Part shown: piece after piece, positions 7,564 to 13,951 of the stretch | Layout: each line of letters begins with the position of its first letter | Numbering within the stretch: the first letter of the stretch is position 1 | Assembly: GCA_900543305.1 (NCBI GenBank) | Contig: UQQZ01000057.1 | Span: 1-14,916, forward strand | From: an uncultured Oscillospiraceae bacterium | Lineage (GTDB): Bacteria > Bacillota > Clostridia > Oscillospirales > Acutalibacteraceae | Direction of reading: 5' to 3' | DNA length: 14,916 nt | The notes under the pieces: model-generated | Database searches by the model: none | Told to the model about the DNA's origin: nothing | The model's input: only the letters and a program-made list of their open reading frames with translations | Program-made: the position numbers and the translations under genes

Positions 7564-7740
7564 TCAGTTTTCCCTATTGTAGTAAACATTGAAAACCGTA
7601 TTGTCTTCTCCAGAATGCGCTTCCTTCGGATACCAAGAACTGGTAGAAGGATCACAATGAGAGTAGCAAGTGCAATCACACTTATTAACAAATGTGCGCA
7701 TCTTCCTATTTACGGTAGACTTTCTCAGTTGCTGTTTCAT
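7564..7740 (-). CDS. Cys-rich RiPP precursor peptide B (intact)
   Basis: This 58-residue peptide starts at ATG 7740, 6 bases after a strong AGGAGG. A start 45 bases further up in the same frame would skip this site. The N-terminal half is basic and leader-like (MKQQLRKSTVNRKM). A short core has four Cys in CDCTCYSHC (residues 21-29), followed by TSSWYPKEAH and a polar, Tyr/Asn-rich tail. It has no signal peptide and no GG leader site. It lies directly downstream of a radical SAM maturase and two helper genes of the clostridial Cys-rich peptide system (precursor family TIGR04065, CLI_3235-type), so it is probably their substrate, with the Cys residues modified. The family match is from memory and context. 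Conservation of TSSWYPxEAH in both precursors suggests a recognition or core element outside the Cys cluster. The final product and its activity are unknown. Confidence 0.78.
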   Translation of the reverse strand: MKQQLRKSTVNRKMRTFVNKCDCTCYSHCDPSTSSWYPKEAHSGEDNTVFNVYYNREN

Positions 7741-7800
7741 GGTTCTCCTCCTTTCCTCCCAGCCAGGAGCCAAATGGGGCTCCATAGAAGGGATAGAATA
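7714..7800 (-). repeat. duplicated leader plus precursor start (copy B), with hairpin
   Basis: Partner of 5697-5785. Within it GGAGCC-ccattt-GGCTCC (7783-7766, minus strand) forms a perfect 6-bp hairpin just upstream of the ribosome site, so the leader may influence translation of the precursor. Confidence 0.7.
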
Positions 7801-7850
7801 TGTGGAAAGCTTCCTCGCGCGCCGGAAAGCTCACCAGACTAAGTAAGAGT

Positions 7851-8096
7851 TTATAATTGCTGGGCAAAGATAGCCTCCGCCAATTCCGCAATGGAATACT
7901 TCTTTACCCGGTCTACCACCTGATTGTAGTCGATAGGATACTTCTTCTTTAGCTCCATACAGACGTATAGCATTTCCCTGGGGAAGATGGGGTCCGGGGA
8001 AGCAAACAGGTCTTTTGCTTCATCATCCACAGGGACAGAAGGGTCGGCCTGCTGGATCAGTTCCTTCATGTCTTCTTTGATTTGCAGAATGTTCAT
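7851..8096 (-). CDS. acyl-carrier-related small protein of a peptide maturation system (TIGR04069-like)
   Basis: This 81-residue, helix-rich acidic protein starts at ATG 8096 with GAGGAGGG 7 bases upstream and begins 13 bases after the previous gene. The spacing of its hydrophobic residues and the end (YSIAELAEAI) recall acyl carrier proteins. However, the Asp-Ser-Leu that carries phosphopantetheine is missing: the corresponding stretch reads DPIFPREMLYVCMELKKKY. It therefore probably cannot be charged and may act as a docking or precursor-recognition protein. A protein called acyl-carrier-related (TIGR04069) is a known companion of the Cys-rich peptide radical SAM maturase, and the gene order here fits. 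The exact family is a recollection, not a search result. Confidence 0.7.
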   Translation of the reverse strand: MNILQIKEDMKELIQQADPSVPVDDEAKDLFASPDPIFPREMLYVCMELKKKYPIDYNQVVDRVKKYSIAELAEAIFAQQL

Positions 8097-8109
8097 AGCT
8101 CTGCCCTCC

Positions 8110-9177
8110 TCACAGATTTTCCGTCAACTCTTGTAGGACGCTCTCCCCTAAACGCTCCAAATCCTGGGGGTCCAGAGCGTAGTGGCAGCTTATGCCGCTA
8201 AATGGAAAGCTGCACTTTTCTTGAATAAGAGACCCGGGAACCATAGAGTACTCCGTCTGGCTTGTCTCAGAAGAGAGACTCATTCCCGTGCCAGATACTA
8301 CCAAGTGTTTCACTGCAGTGCCCAATCGGTATTGACAAATGGCCTGCATTTCTTCCACATAGTCCTGATTGAAATCGAAAGCATAGGTGCACAGCACCGC
8401 CGCGTCCGGTGTTACTGCCTGGGAGATCAGATACGCCTTTTCACCCAACTCATCAAACCGAATGGGGTTCACAGGCATGATCCCGCCCGGCAGGCCGATG
8501 ATCATCACTTCCGGCTTATCCCGAAGATAGATTTTGTGGAAATACCGGTTGAGCAAGATGATCCTGTCTTTTGTCGTAGCCGCCTGGCTGAAAAGCGACT
8601 CCGGTACCGTATGGTAACCCAGGAAGTTCCCCAGGTTCCTGGAGGCCACTTGGGAAACAGAATACCCCTGTTCCCGGAAATACTTGCCTAAAGCCGTCTG
8701 GACCTCCAGCTTGTTGGTGTGGGGACCCGTACCCAGAATAAAAACAACCGGCACAGGAATGGTTCGGATCTCTGGATCCTGCATCTGTGGTTTTCTCACG
8801 GCTACAGGATCATTCTCCTTTAAGACCCTCACTCGATCCAGGGGCAGCTTGCCTGCTAATTCCTCCGGGATCTTTTCCAGAACTACCTGCTTCTTGGCCT
8901 CCAGTGCCCGGGCGATTTTCCCCAGCAAGAATTTCTCAGGGAGTGGGATCGGTCCGTCGGCAAACAGGACAGCGTCCGCTTTGTCAAGAGCCCTGTCAAA
9001 GTCATTGGAAAGCTGTACTCCTGTGGGGAGCCCGCCATCCACAGAGGAAAAATCTTCCCCATCAGCGCCCCAGCCCTCCGGAGCGACGAACTGGATTTCC
9101 TCACATCCTGGGATCTCTTCTGGGTATCGAGCAAGCACACTCACATATCGGGAAGCGGGGTATACCATCCATTTCAT
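8110..9177 (-). CDS. peptide maturation system protein, TIGR04066-like
   Basis: This 355-residue soluble protein has two parts. Residues 1 to about 135 read MKWMVYPAS..., with FVAPEGWGADGEDF and an alternating strand-helix pattern (ADAVLFADG). Residues about 140-355 begin with VPVVFILGTGPHTNKLEVQ (142-160), a glycine-rich nucleotide-binding-like loop, followed by further Rossmann-like strands (PEVMIIGLPGG at about 235-245). This matches my memory of TIGR04066, a protein of unknown activity that accompanies the Cys-rich peptide radical SAM maturase in clostridia. The ATG overlaps the maturase stop by 4 bases (ATGA), with GGAGGAAG upstream, so the two are co-translated. ATP or GTP use is only a suggestion from the glycine-rich loop. 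Confidence 0.75.
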   Translation of the reverse strand: MKWMVYPASRYVSVLARYPEEIPGCEEIQFVAPEGWGADGEDFSSVDGGLPTGVQLSNDFDRALDKADAVLFADGPIPLPEKFLLGKIARALEAKKQVVLEKIPEELAGKLPLDRVRVLKENDPVAVRKPQMQDPEIRTIPVPVVFILGTGPHTNKLEVQTALGKYFREQGYSVSQVASRNLGNFLGYHTVPESLFSQAATTKDRIILLNRYFHKIYLRDKPEVMIIGLPGGIMPVNPIRFDELGEKAYLISQAVTPDAAVLCTYAFDFNQDYVEEMQAICQYRLGTAVKHLVVSGTGMSLSSETSQTEYSMVPGSLIQEKCSFPFSGISCHYALDPQDLERLGESVLQELTENL

Positions 9178-10571
9178 TCGTCTTCCTCCGTAAAATCGAA
9201 TCCGTAATATTTCACCATCTCTACATCAGACAGCTTGTCGATCACTCCCCCGCGAACTTGGGGGCAGCGGCGAAGCCTGGCCTCCCGGGTCGCAGTAGTC
9301 TCCTCGACCATGTTGGCGATACAGGTCCCGCAGTGCAAAAAAGCCCAGCAGGTAAGGCACTCTTCCTTGGTGCAGCGACCCACGTTGATAATCTTTTCCA
9401 CTTTCTCCAAGTCAAACCCTGTATCCAGATTACCGACCTGGAAAGCGGTGTCTTCTGTGATCCGCTCACAGGGGTAGAAGTTACCATCTACATCCACAAA
9501 AAACCGGTGCAGCCCCGGTACACACGGCCCGCCCGGATGCCCTTTCTTGCTATGTAGGGTGCCACCTCCCGTTAGGCCGCGGTTGGTGTGCAGGATGGTC
9601 GCTTTCTCCTGGGCAAACATCCGGGAAGCCTGGCTGCTGTCGATCTCCCCCAACGTGAAAAGTAACATCTTGAACTTTTCACGGCGGACCATACGGTAGT
9701 ATTCGTCCCCGTAGGTCACTGCCTCTTTCAGACCCACTTCGTTCACCTGGGTAAAAGAAGAGTGCAGGGGCCCGAAAAGCTCGCTGTGATCCAAAAACTC
9801 CCGGATGCTCTCATAATCCTCACCCGGCGATGCCACCGTATTCGTAAAGCAGGTCTTATAATAGTCTGGGTCCCGCTCCCTGATCCGGCGGGCGTTGGCC
9901 ATGACGGTAGCAAACGAACCTTTTCCATTAACGAATGTCCGGTATTTGTCCTGGACTGGCTGGGGACCATCGATGCTGATCATGATCTGGATGTTCTTCT
10001 CCAGCACATAGTCGATGACCTCGTCAGTGAACAGCGTGAGGTTTGTGGTGAAGTTATACCGAACTTTCCGGGCAGGGTAGTGTTTTTCCACATGGTCGAT
10101 CACTTGTTTGATCAGGCCAAATTCCAAAACGGGCTCCCCGCCATAAAAGCCAATGGTTACCTCCTCTACGCCGGAAGAACGCTCCAGAAAGAAATCCACG
10201 GCCCGGAGAGCCGTCTCTACACGCATTCTTTTATTCGTGTGGGTGCGGTTATAATAGCTGCCGGAATAAGCACAGTAGGAGCACCGGAGATTACAGTTTT
10301 GAGTCACCTGCAAAACGATCTGCCGCAACTGAGTTTGCAGCGCAGCCTCCAAGGTGGGCGTGGCAGGATGCTCGATCTCGCAGAGCTCGCTTTCCTGACA
10401 AAAGCCTTTTTCCCGAAACCGCTCCAGCAGCTCCCCGTCTTCCTGAGTCGCCCGGCCGGCCTGGATGCGCTCCAGAGATTCATATTCCTCTTGATTCAAG
10501 GGAACCACCTTGTTTTGCTCTCGGTCGTACAGGCGATAGCCAATGGGGAGCTTGAAAGTTGTGTAGGCCAT
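9174..10571 (-). CDS. ccpM: radical SAM/SPASM Cys-rich peptide maturase, CcpM type
   Basis: I chose ATG 10571 (MAYTTFKLP, 465 residues): it has AGAGGAGGG 6 bases upstream, and the in-frame ATG at 10664 lies inside the promoter. Residues 1-80 form an N-terminal domain that may bind the peptide leader. The radical SAM core follows with CNLRCSYC (Cys93, 97 and 100), which ligates the 4Fe-4S cluster that cleaves S-adenosylmethionine, and with FYGGEPVLE. The C-terminal SPASM region has Cys at 350, 368, 400, 405, 408, 414, 417 and 436, enough for two auxiliary clusters. Enzymes of this group install crosslinks in ribosomal peptides, often thioethers from Cys. The likely substrates are the Cys-rich peptides encoded at 7564-7740 and, formerly, 5526-5723. 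It is the first gene of the run; its stop overlaps the next start. The exact chemistry cannot be read from the sequence. Confidence 0.85.
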   Translation of the reverse strand: MAYTTFKLPIGYRLYDREQNKVVPLNQEEYESLERIQAGRATQEDGELLERFREKGFCQESELCEIEHPATPTLEAALQTQLRQIVLQVTQNCNLRCSYCAYSGSYYNRTHTNKRMRVETALRAVDFFLERSSGVEEVTIGFYGGEPVLEFGLIKQVIDHVEKHYPARKVRYNFTTNLTLFTDEVIDYVLEKNIQIMISIDGPQPVQDKYRTFVNGKGSFATVMANARRIRERDPDYYKTCFTNTVASPGEDYESIREFLDHSELFGPLHSSFTQVNEVGLKEAVTYGDEYYRMVRREKFKMLLFTLGEIDSSQASRMFAQEKATILHTNRGLTGGGTLHSKKGHPGGPCVPGLHRFFVDVDGNFYPCERITEDTAFQVGNLDTGFDLEKVEKIINVGRCTKEECLTCWAFLHCGTCIANMVEETTATREARLRRCPQVRGGVIDKLSDVEMVKYYGFDFTEEDE

Positions 10572-10643
10572 GTCATACCCTCCTCTGTTTTGAGGTGTTC
10601 GCCAACTTTTATCATATTTACCAGCTGGTTTTTCGACAAATTT

Positions 10644-10672
10644 ACTATAACCCGTGTTTTTCATTTTGTAAA
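10644..10672 (-). promoter_or_regulatory. sigma-A promoter of the maturase/peptide/transporter run
   Basis: On the minus strand TTTACA (10672-10667), a 17-base spacer and TATAGT (10649-10644) make a near-consensus promoter. Transcription would start near 10637, leaving about 65 bases of leader before ATG 10571. The -35 sits inside TTGTAAAC (10666-10673), an 8-mer repeated at the XRE promoter. Upstream, TTTGAT (10711-10706) and ATCAAA (10686-10681) form a loose inverted repeat. Confidence 0.75.
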
Positions 10673-10723
10673 CAGCTTTTGATCCAGCGGTACTTTTTTC
10701 TGTATCAAATGGTTAAGACGCAC

Positions 10724-10758
10724 AAAAATCCGGTGGGTAATCACTTCCCACCGGATTT
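10724..10758 (-). terminator. intrinsic terminator of the XRE gene
   Basis: A perfect 12-bp stem (AAATCCGGTGGG with CCCACCGGATTT) closes a 9-base loop. On the minus strand it is followed by five T. It lies between the XRE gene (ending at 10839) and the maturase promoter, so the two minus-strand units are separated. Confidence 0.8.
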
Positions 10759-10838
10759 CAAAAATACCGTTTAATACAAAAAATCCTACCTTTTATGAAA
10801 ACACGCTGAAAAAAAGAAAAGAGTGTGGTATTATGAAC

Positions 10839-11165
10839 CTAGCTTTTTCCCCGCAGTTTTTTCAGCTCCCTGATTAGTGTGAGAACAAGACCCTGTTCCT
10901 GTGGCCTTAATTCTTGAAACTCGGCCACTGCCTGTTTGGTTGCTACGTCTTCTATTTTTGTCTTTCCATCATCACACAGATCCTCAACCGTAACCTTTAG
11001 AGCCTTGGCCAGCCGCAAGGAACTCTCTACTGACGGGGACCACTTTCCAATTTCCCACCGGGATATACAGGAGGCATCCACTCCACATAATGCCGCAAGT
11101 TCTTCTTGATTTAGGCCAAGCTGTTTCCGAAAATATCTAATCCGTTCTGGAGTTACCTTTCCCAT
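10839..11165 (-). CDS. XRE-family helix-turn-helix regulator
   Basis: This 108-residue cytoplasmic DNA-binding protein has a Cro/CI-type helix-turn-helix at residues about 7-60 (RIRYFRKQLGLNQEELAALC, then SCISRWEIGKWSPS) and a short helical C-terminus that may dimerise (about 75-105). ATG 11165 has AAGGGGG 8 bases upstream. It is transcribed toward the peptide operon but is closed off by its own terminator, and it is divergent from the agr-type operon. It probably represses its own promoter and one or both neighbours. The candidate site is the inverted repeat at 11234-11250 and the shared TTGTAAAC 8-mer. The target is inferred. Confidence 0.85.
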   Translation of the reverse strand: MGKVTPERIRYFRKQLGLNQEELAALCGVDASCISRWEIGKWSPSVESSLRLAKALKVTVEDLCDDGKTKIEDVATKQAVAEFQELRPQEQGLVLTLIRELKKLRGKS

Positions 11166-11208
11166 AATTCTGTCCCCCTTATGTCTGCTATTTTAGCAAG
11201 GGAACCGC

Positions 11209-11238
11209 AGAATATCCATGGCAGTGACTCATTGTAAA
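11209..11238 (-). promoter_or_regulatory. promoter of the XRE gene (weak -10)
   Basis: On the minus strand TTTACA (11238-11233), an 18-base spacer and TATTCT (11214-11209, 4 of 6 consensus). It is immediately adjacent to the -35 of the divergent promoter, so one bound repressor could block both. Confidence 0.5.
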
Positions 11239-11250
11239 CTTGACATTTAC
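11234..11250. promoter_or_regulatory. candidate operator between the divergent promoters
   Basis: GTAAA-N7-TTTAC is an inverted repeat that covers the -35 hexamers of both divergent promoters. It is a plausible autoregulatory site for the XRE protein. The arms are only 5 bases, so chance occurrence is possible. Confidence 0.4.
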
Positions 11251-11268
11251 TCATGTTTCTCCTATGCT
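11240..11268 (+). promoter_or_regulatory. sigma-A promoter of the agr-type operon
   Basis: TTGACA (11240-11245) is a perfect -35, followed by a 17-base spacer and TATGCT (11263-11268). Transcription would start about 20 bases before the ATG at 11296, and AAAGGAGG lies between (11276-11283). Confidence 0.7.
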
Positions 11269-11295
11269 GTTTCATAAAGGAGGAATGAACTCACT

Positions 11296-11799
11296 ATGTG
11301 CTTTACGGAACAACTCTCTTTAGACGCCCCTCTCCGCCTATTTGTTAGAAAGCTTTGGTATAAATCTTGCCAAGAAGGGGAGGCAGGGCAACAGAAGAAA
11401 GAACACCTTTTTCAAAATCTTCTGTCCATGGGATGCGACTATTACGAACTATTAAACCTTTATTCAGATTTCCCACTAATGGAAAACGACGGGAAAATGT
11501 TGATGGACCTTGCTCCCGCCCCCGCTCATATTTATTCCATCTCTCAGAGCAACATTCGTTTGGCACTTTCTCACTGGACACCATCTAAATACCATACCTC
11601 TCCAATTTCAGAAGTAGTTGCTGATATCAAATCGGAATTGCTTGCCGGTGAGCCTGTGATAAAAGTGTATAATAGCAATTTGAACCCAAGAAACCCTCGT
11701 GCTTACAATGACCGTTATATTTTGTTAATCACTGCGTATAAGAGCTTGATCATCGACATCAACCGTAGAACTACTCTTCAGTTCCGACAAGACCTGTGA
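11296..11799 (+). CDS. unrecognised 167-residue protein, first gene of the agr-type operon
   Basis: I do not recognise this protein. It is soluble, with no signal peptide or membrane segment. The N-terminal half is mixed and helical and contains MGCDYYELLNLYSDFP. The C-terminal half has a basic/polar stretch (VYNSNLNPRNPRAYNDRY) and ends with the hydrophobic strand YILLITAYKSLIIDI. AAAGGAGG precedes the ATG by 12 bases, slightly long. A strong promoter lies just upstream, and the stop sits 11 bases before the response regulator ATG, so it is the promoter-proximal gene of the quorum-sensing operon. Its codon use and AT content match the agr genes. A modulator of the response regulator or kinase is a guess from position only. 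Confidence 0.7.
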   Translation: MCFTEQLSLDAPLRLFVRKLWYKSCQEGEAGQQKKEHLFQNLLSMGCDYYELLNLYSDFPLMENDGKMLMDLAPAPAHIYSISQSNIRLALSHWTPSKYHTSPISEVVADIKSELLAGEPVIKVYNSNLNPRNPRAYNDRYILLITAYKSLIIDINRRTTLQFRQDL

Positions 11800-11810
11800 A
11801 AGGGGCCATT

Positions 11811-12521
11811 ATGATTCGAATTGCTCTATGTGATGACGACTCTCACTTTCTTCAACTCCTCCATCAAAAGATAGACCAATGGTTTACTGAGCGGCAAATT
11901 GTATCTACTTGTACCGATTACTTCTCGGCAAGGTCGCTTCGAGAAGCCTTAGAGACATCTGGCTTCGACATCTTTTTCCTAGATATCGAAATGCCGGAGA
12001 TAGGTGGGATGGAGTTGGCCAGACAGATTCGGAAAGCTCATCCTGATTCTGTGATCATCTTTTTGACTTCCCATGATGAATTTGCGCCCGATGGCTACCG
12101 GGTCCAGGCGTTGCGCTATTTGTCCAAGCAGACTTGGAAGGAATATCTGAGTGAAGCACTTAGTGCTGCCATGGAACAGCGGGAGAAGCAGGCGACTGGC
12201 AGCTTAGCCGTGTCCCACTATGGTAATATACAGCGCATTTCGTATCGGGATATTCTGTATATTCGCCACATCGCGCGGTATTGTCAGATTGTCACAAAAG
12301 CCGGCAAAATCATTCAGGATGAAAGAGGGATCAAAAAGCTCTTTGAAATCATCGAGGATGAGCGCTTCATTTTTATTGACCGGGGAGCTTTCATCAACCT
12401 GGACTATATCCAAAAGATTGAAAATGGCGAGGCAGTAATGACAAACGGGGATTCATTGCCAATCAGCCGGCGGCTTTTGCCACAAGTAAAGCTGACAATA
12501 AACCGTTATTATGGAGGCTAG
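11811..12521 (+). CDS. agrA: AgrA-type response regulator (receiver + LytTR)
   Basis: This 236-residue two-component regulator starts at ATG 11811 (MIRIALCDD), with AAAGGGG just upstream; a GTG 15 bases earlier in frame overlaps the previous stop. The receiver domain (1-120) has the acidic pocket CDDD (7-10), phosphorylated Asp58 (FFLDIEMP), Thr86-Ser87 and Lys106. A LytTR DNA-binding domain follows (about 130-232; ISYRDILYI, RGAFINLDYI). Such regulators bind direct repeats upstream of target promoters. The partner kinase is encoded 7 bases downstream. Likely targets are its own operon and possibly the divergent peptide operon, but I found no convincing direct repeat there. Confidence 0.9.
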   Translation: MIRIALCDDDSHFLQLLHQKIDQWFTERQIVSTCTDYFSARSLREALETSGFDIFFLDIEMPEIGGMELARQIRKAHPDSVIIFLTSHDEFAPDGYRVQALRYLSKQTWKEYLSEALSAAMEQREKQATGSLAVSHYGNIQRISYRDILYIRHIARYCQIVTKAGKIIQDERGIKKLFEIIEDERFIFIDRGAFINLDYIQKIENGEAVMTNGDSLPISRRLLPQVKLTINRYYGG

Positions 12522-12527
12522 CGAGAA

Positions 12528-13889
12528 ATGCTGATTCTATCCAGAATAATTGAACTTTTGGCAACATTCACGGAATGTATTGTCATTTTGTCTGCCATAA
12601 CCGCATCATCTATGAGAAGAATTCCCGGCCATAAAGGTTTGTTTCTTCTAATGATATTTTCCCTTTGTTCTACAATCCTGGTATCCTTTTTAAATATTAT
12701 AGATGAGTTTTCCTACATAACACCGCTAATATCTATGGCTTTTATAATCTTTGTGACTTCCAAAATTTTGTCGACAGGTAGTTTGCTTACGAGAAGTATT
12801 ACTTGTATTCTTTCATTGTTGCTTATTCAATCCATTGATTATATTGTCGTAATTATATTTGCGCATACTATAAGTGCAACCAATACTTTCTTTACTATTT
12901 TTGTTACATCCCAAGGTATTAATAGAATTGCGTTCTTAATTATCGACAAATTAATTGATATAGGTTTTTATCTTATATTGCGTCGGTGGCTTCCAGGTCT
13001 TTCCAAGTTAACGCTACGTTTGAGCCGTTACTTACTCGTTATCACTATTGTTTCATATATTGTTATGCAATGCCTTTTCCAAGTAGTTTTAGTTCCAGAT
13101 TTGCCTATAATGCAGCTGGCAGTTGTGACTTCTTGGTGTTTCCTCCTCGGTTTTATTGCCGCCTTCATTGCCTTTTTTCTCGCTCTCACGAAGCAAGAGC
13201 AAGATCGACAGCGTATGGAGATGCTCCGCGCGGAAAACGCTTTAATGGCGGAAAATTATAAGAGTTTGCACGCTGCCCAGCAAGCGTCATTGCGAACACT
13301 GCATGATTTCAGGCATCATGTTAGGACGGTACACGAACTAATTTCCGGTGGAAAAGTAGAATCCGCCTTGGAATATGCGGATTCCCTCCTAAAGACCTCC
13401 TATCACCAGGCTGCTCAGTGCCATAGTGGGAATGATATTGTGGATGCCATTATTAACTCCAAGTTAGCAGAGGCCCAAGTGAAAAAGATTCAATTTACCT
13501 ATATGGCGAATCTCCATGTCCCAATCCAAATTGACCCGGTAGACCTCTGCGGCGTCCTAGCTAACCAGTTGGAAAACGCCTTTGAAGCCAGTATGCAAAT
13601 ACCCGATCCGGCTGGACGGATAGTCCACACAGAAGTCAAGCAAGTACAAAGCTTTGTGATCCTCCGCGTAGAAAACACCGTACTCTCTGACCCATTTACC
13701 GACAATCCGGACTTACACACTACCAAATCAGATCCGGCCATACCCCACGGATATGGACTGCTCAACATACGAAGTATCGCCCAAAAATATGAAGGCACGC
13801 TCCGCACGGAATTCTCAAATAACCGGTTTATTTCCGTTGTTTCTCTGTCCGATCTACCGTTTGATACAAACAATTCTACCGTTGGGTAA
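12528..13889 (+). CDS. agrC: AgrC-type sensor histidine kinase
   Basis: This 453-residue membrane kinase senses a cyclic peptide. The N-terminal 220 residues form about six membrane helices, the AgrC-type sensor. A coiled-coil linker follows (TKQEQDRQRMEMLRAENAL, 221-239), then the dimerisation helix with phospho-acceptor His259 in LHDFRHH. The GHKL ATPase domain has an N-box (ANQLENAFEA, 345-354) and a G-box (GYGLLNIRS, 408-416). ATG 12528 follows the response regulator after 6 bases, so the two are coupled. The first half is markedly AT-rich. Its signal should be the product of the AgrB and AgrD genes just downstream. Family assignment is firm; ligand identity is inferred from order. Confidence 0.9.
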   Translation: MLILSRIIELLATFTECIVILSAITASSMRRIPGHKGLFLLMIFSLCSTILVSFLNIIDEFSYITPLISMAFIIFVTSKILSTGSLLTRSITCILSLLLIQSIDYIVVIIFAHTISATNTFFTIFVTSQGINRIAFLIIDKLIDIGFYLILRRWLPGLSKLTLRLSRYLLVITIVSYIVMQCLFQVVLVPDLPIMQLAVVTSWCFLLGFIAAFIAFFLALTKQEQDRQRMEMLRAENALMAENYKSLHAAQQASLRTLHDFRHHVRTVHELISGGKVESALEYADSLLKTSYHQAAQCHSGNDIVDAIINSKLAEAQVKKIQFTYMANLHVPIQIDPVDLCGVLANQLENAFEASMQIPDPAGRIVHTEVKQVQSFVILRVENTVLSDPFTDNPDLHTTKSDPAIPHGYGLLNIRSIAQKYEGTLRTEFSNNRFISVVSLSDLPFDTNNSTVG

Positions 13890-13906
13890 AACCATATTGA
13901 TTTTTC

Positions 13907-13945
13907 TCCCCCTTTGTTTTATCGTTAGGAAAAAGCAAAGGGGGA
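13907..13945 (+). promoter_or_regulatory. hairpin that hides the agrB ribosome site
   Basis: TCCCCCTTTG (13907-13916) pairs perfectly with CAAAGGGGGA (13936-13945), with further TTTT/AAAA pairing inside. The 3' arm contains AAAGGGGG (13937-13944), the only ribosome site for the TTG start at 13952. Folding would lower AgrB translation. ATTTTG follows the stem, so partial termination is an alternative. Confidence 0.65.
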
Positions 13946-13951
13946 TTTTGC

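Noticed and set aside
10571..10664. Longer maturase start at ATG 10664
   Set aside because: The ATG lies between the -35 and -10 of a near-consensus promoter and has no ribosome site; ATG 10571 has a strong one.
8787..10682. Long plus-strand open frames opposite the maturation genes
   Set aside because: The minus-strand frames carry clear motifs (CNLRCSYC, SPASM Cys) and ribosome sites; the opposite frames have neither.
10709..10717. AgrA-type binding repeat upstream of the maturase promoter
   Set aside because: Only one half site (ATGGTTAAG) is visible; no second repeat at the expected spacing, so it is not listed as a feature.
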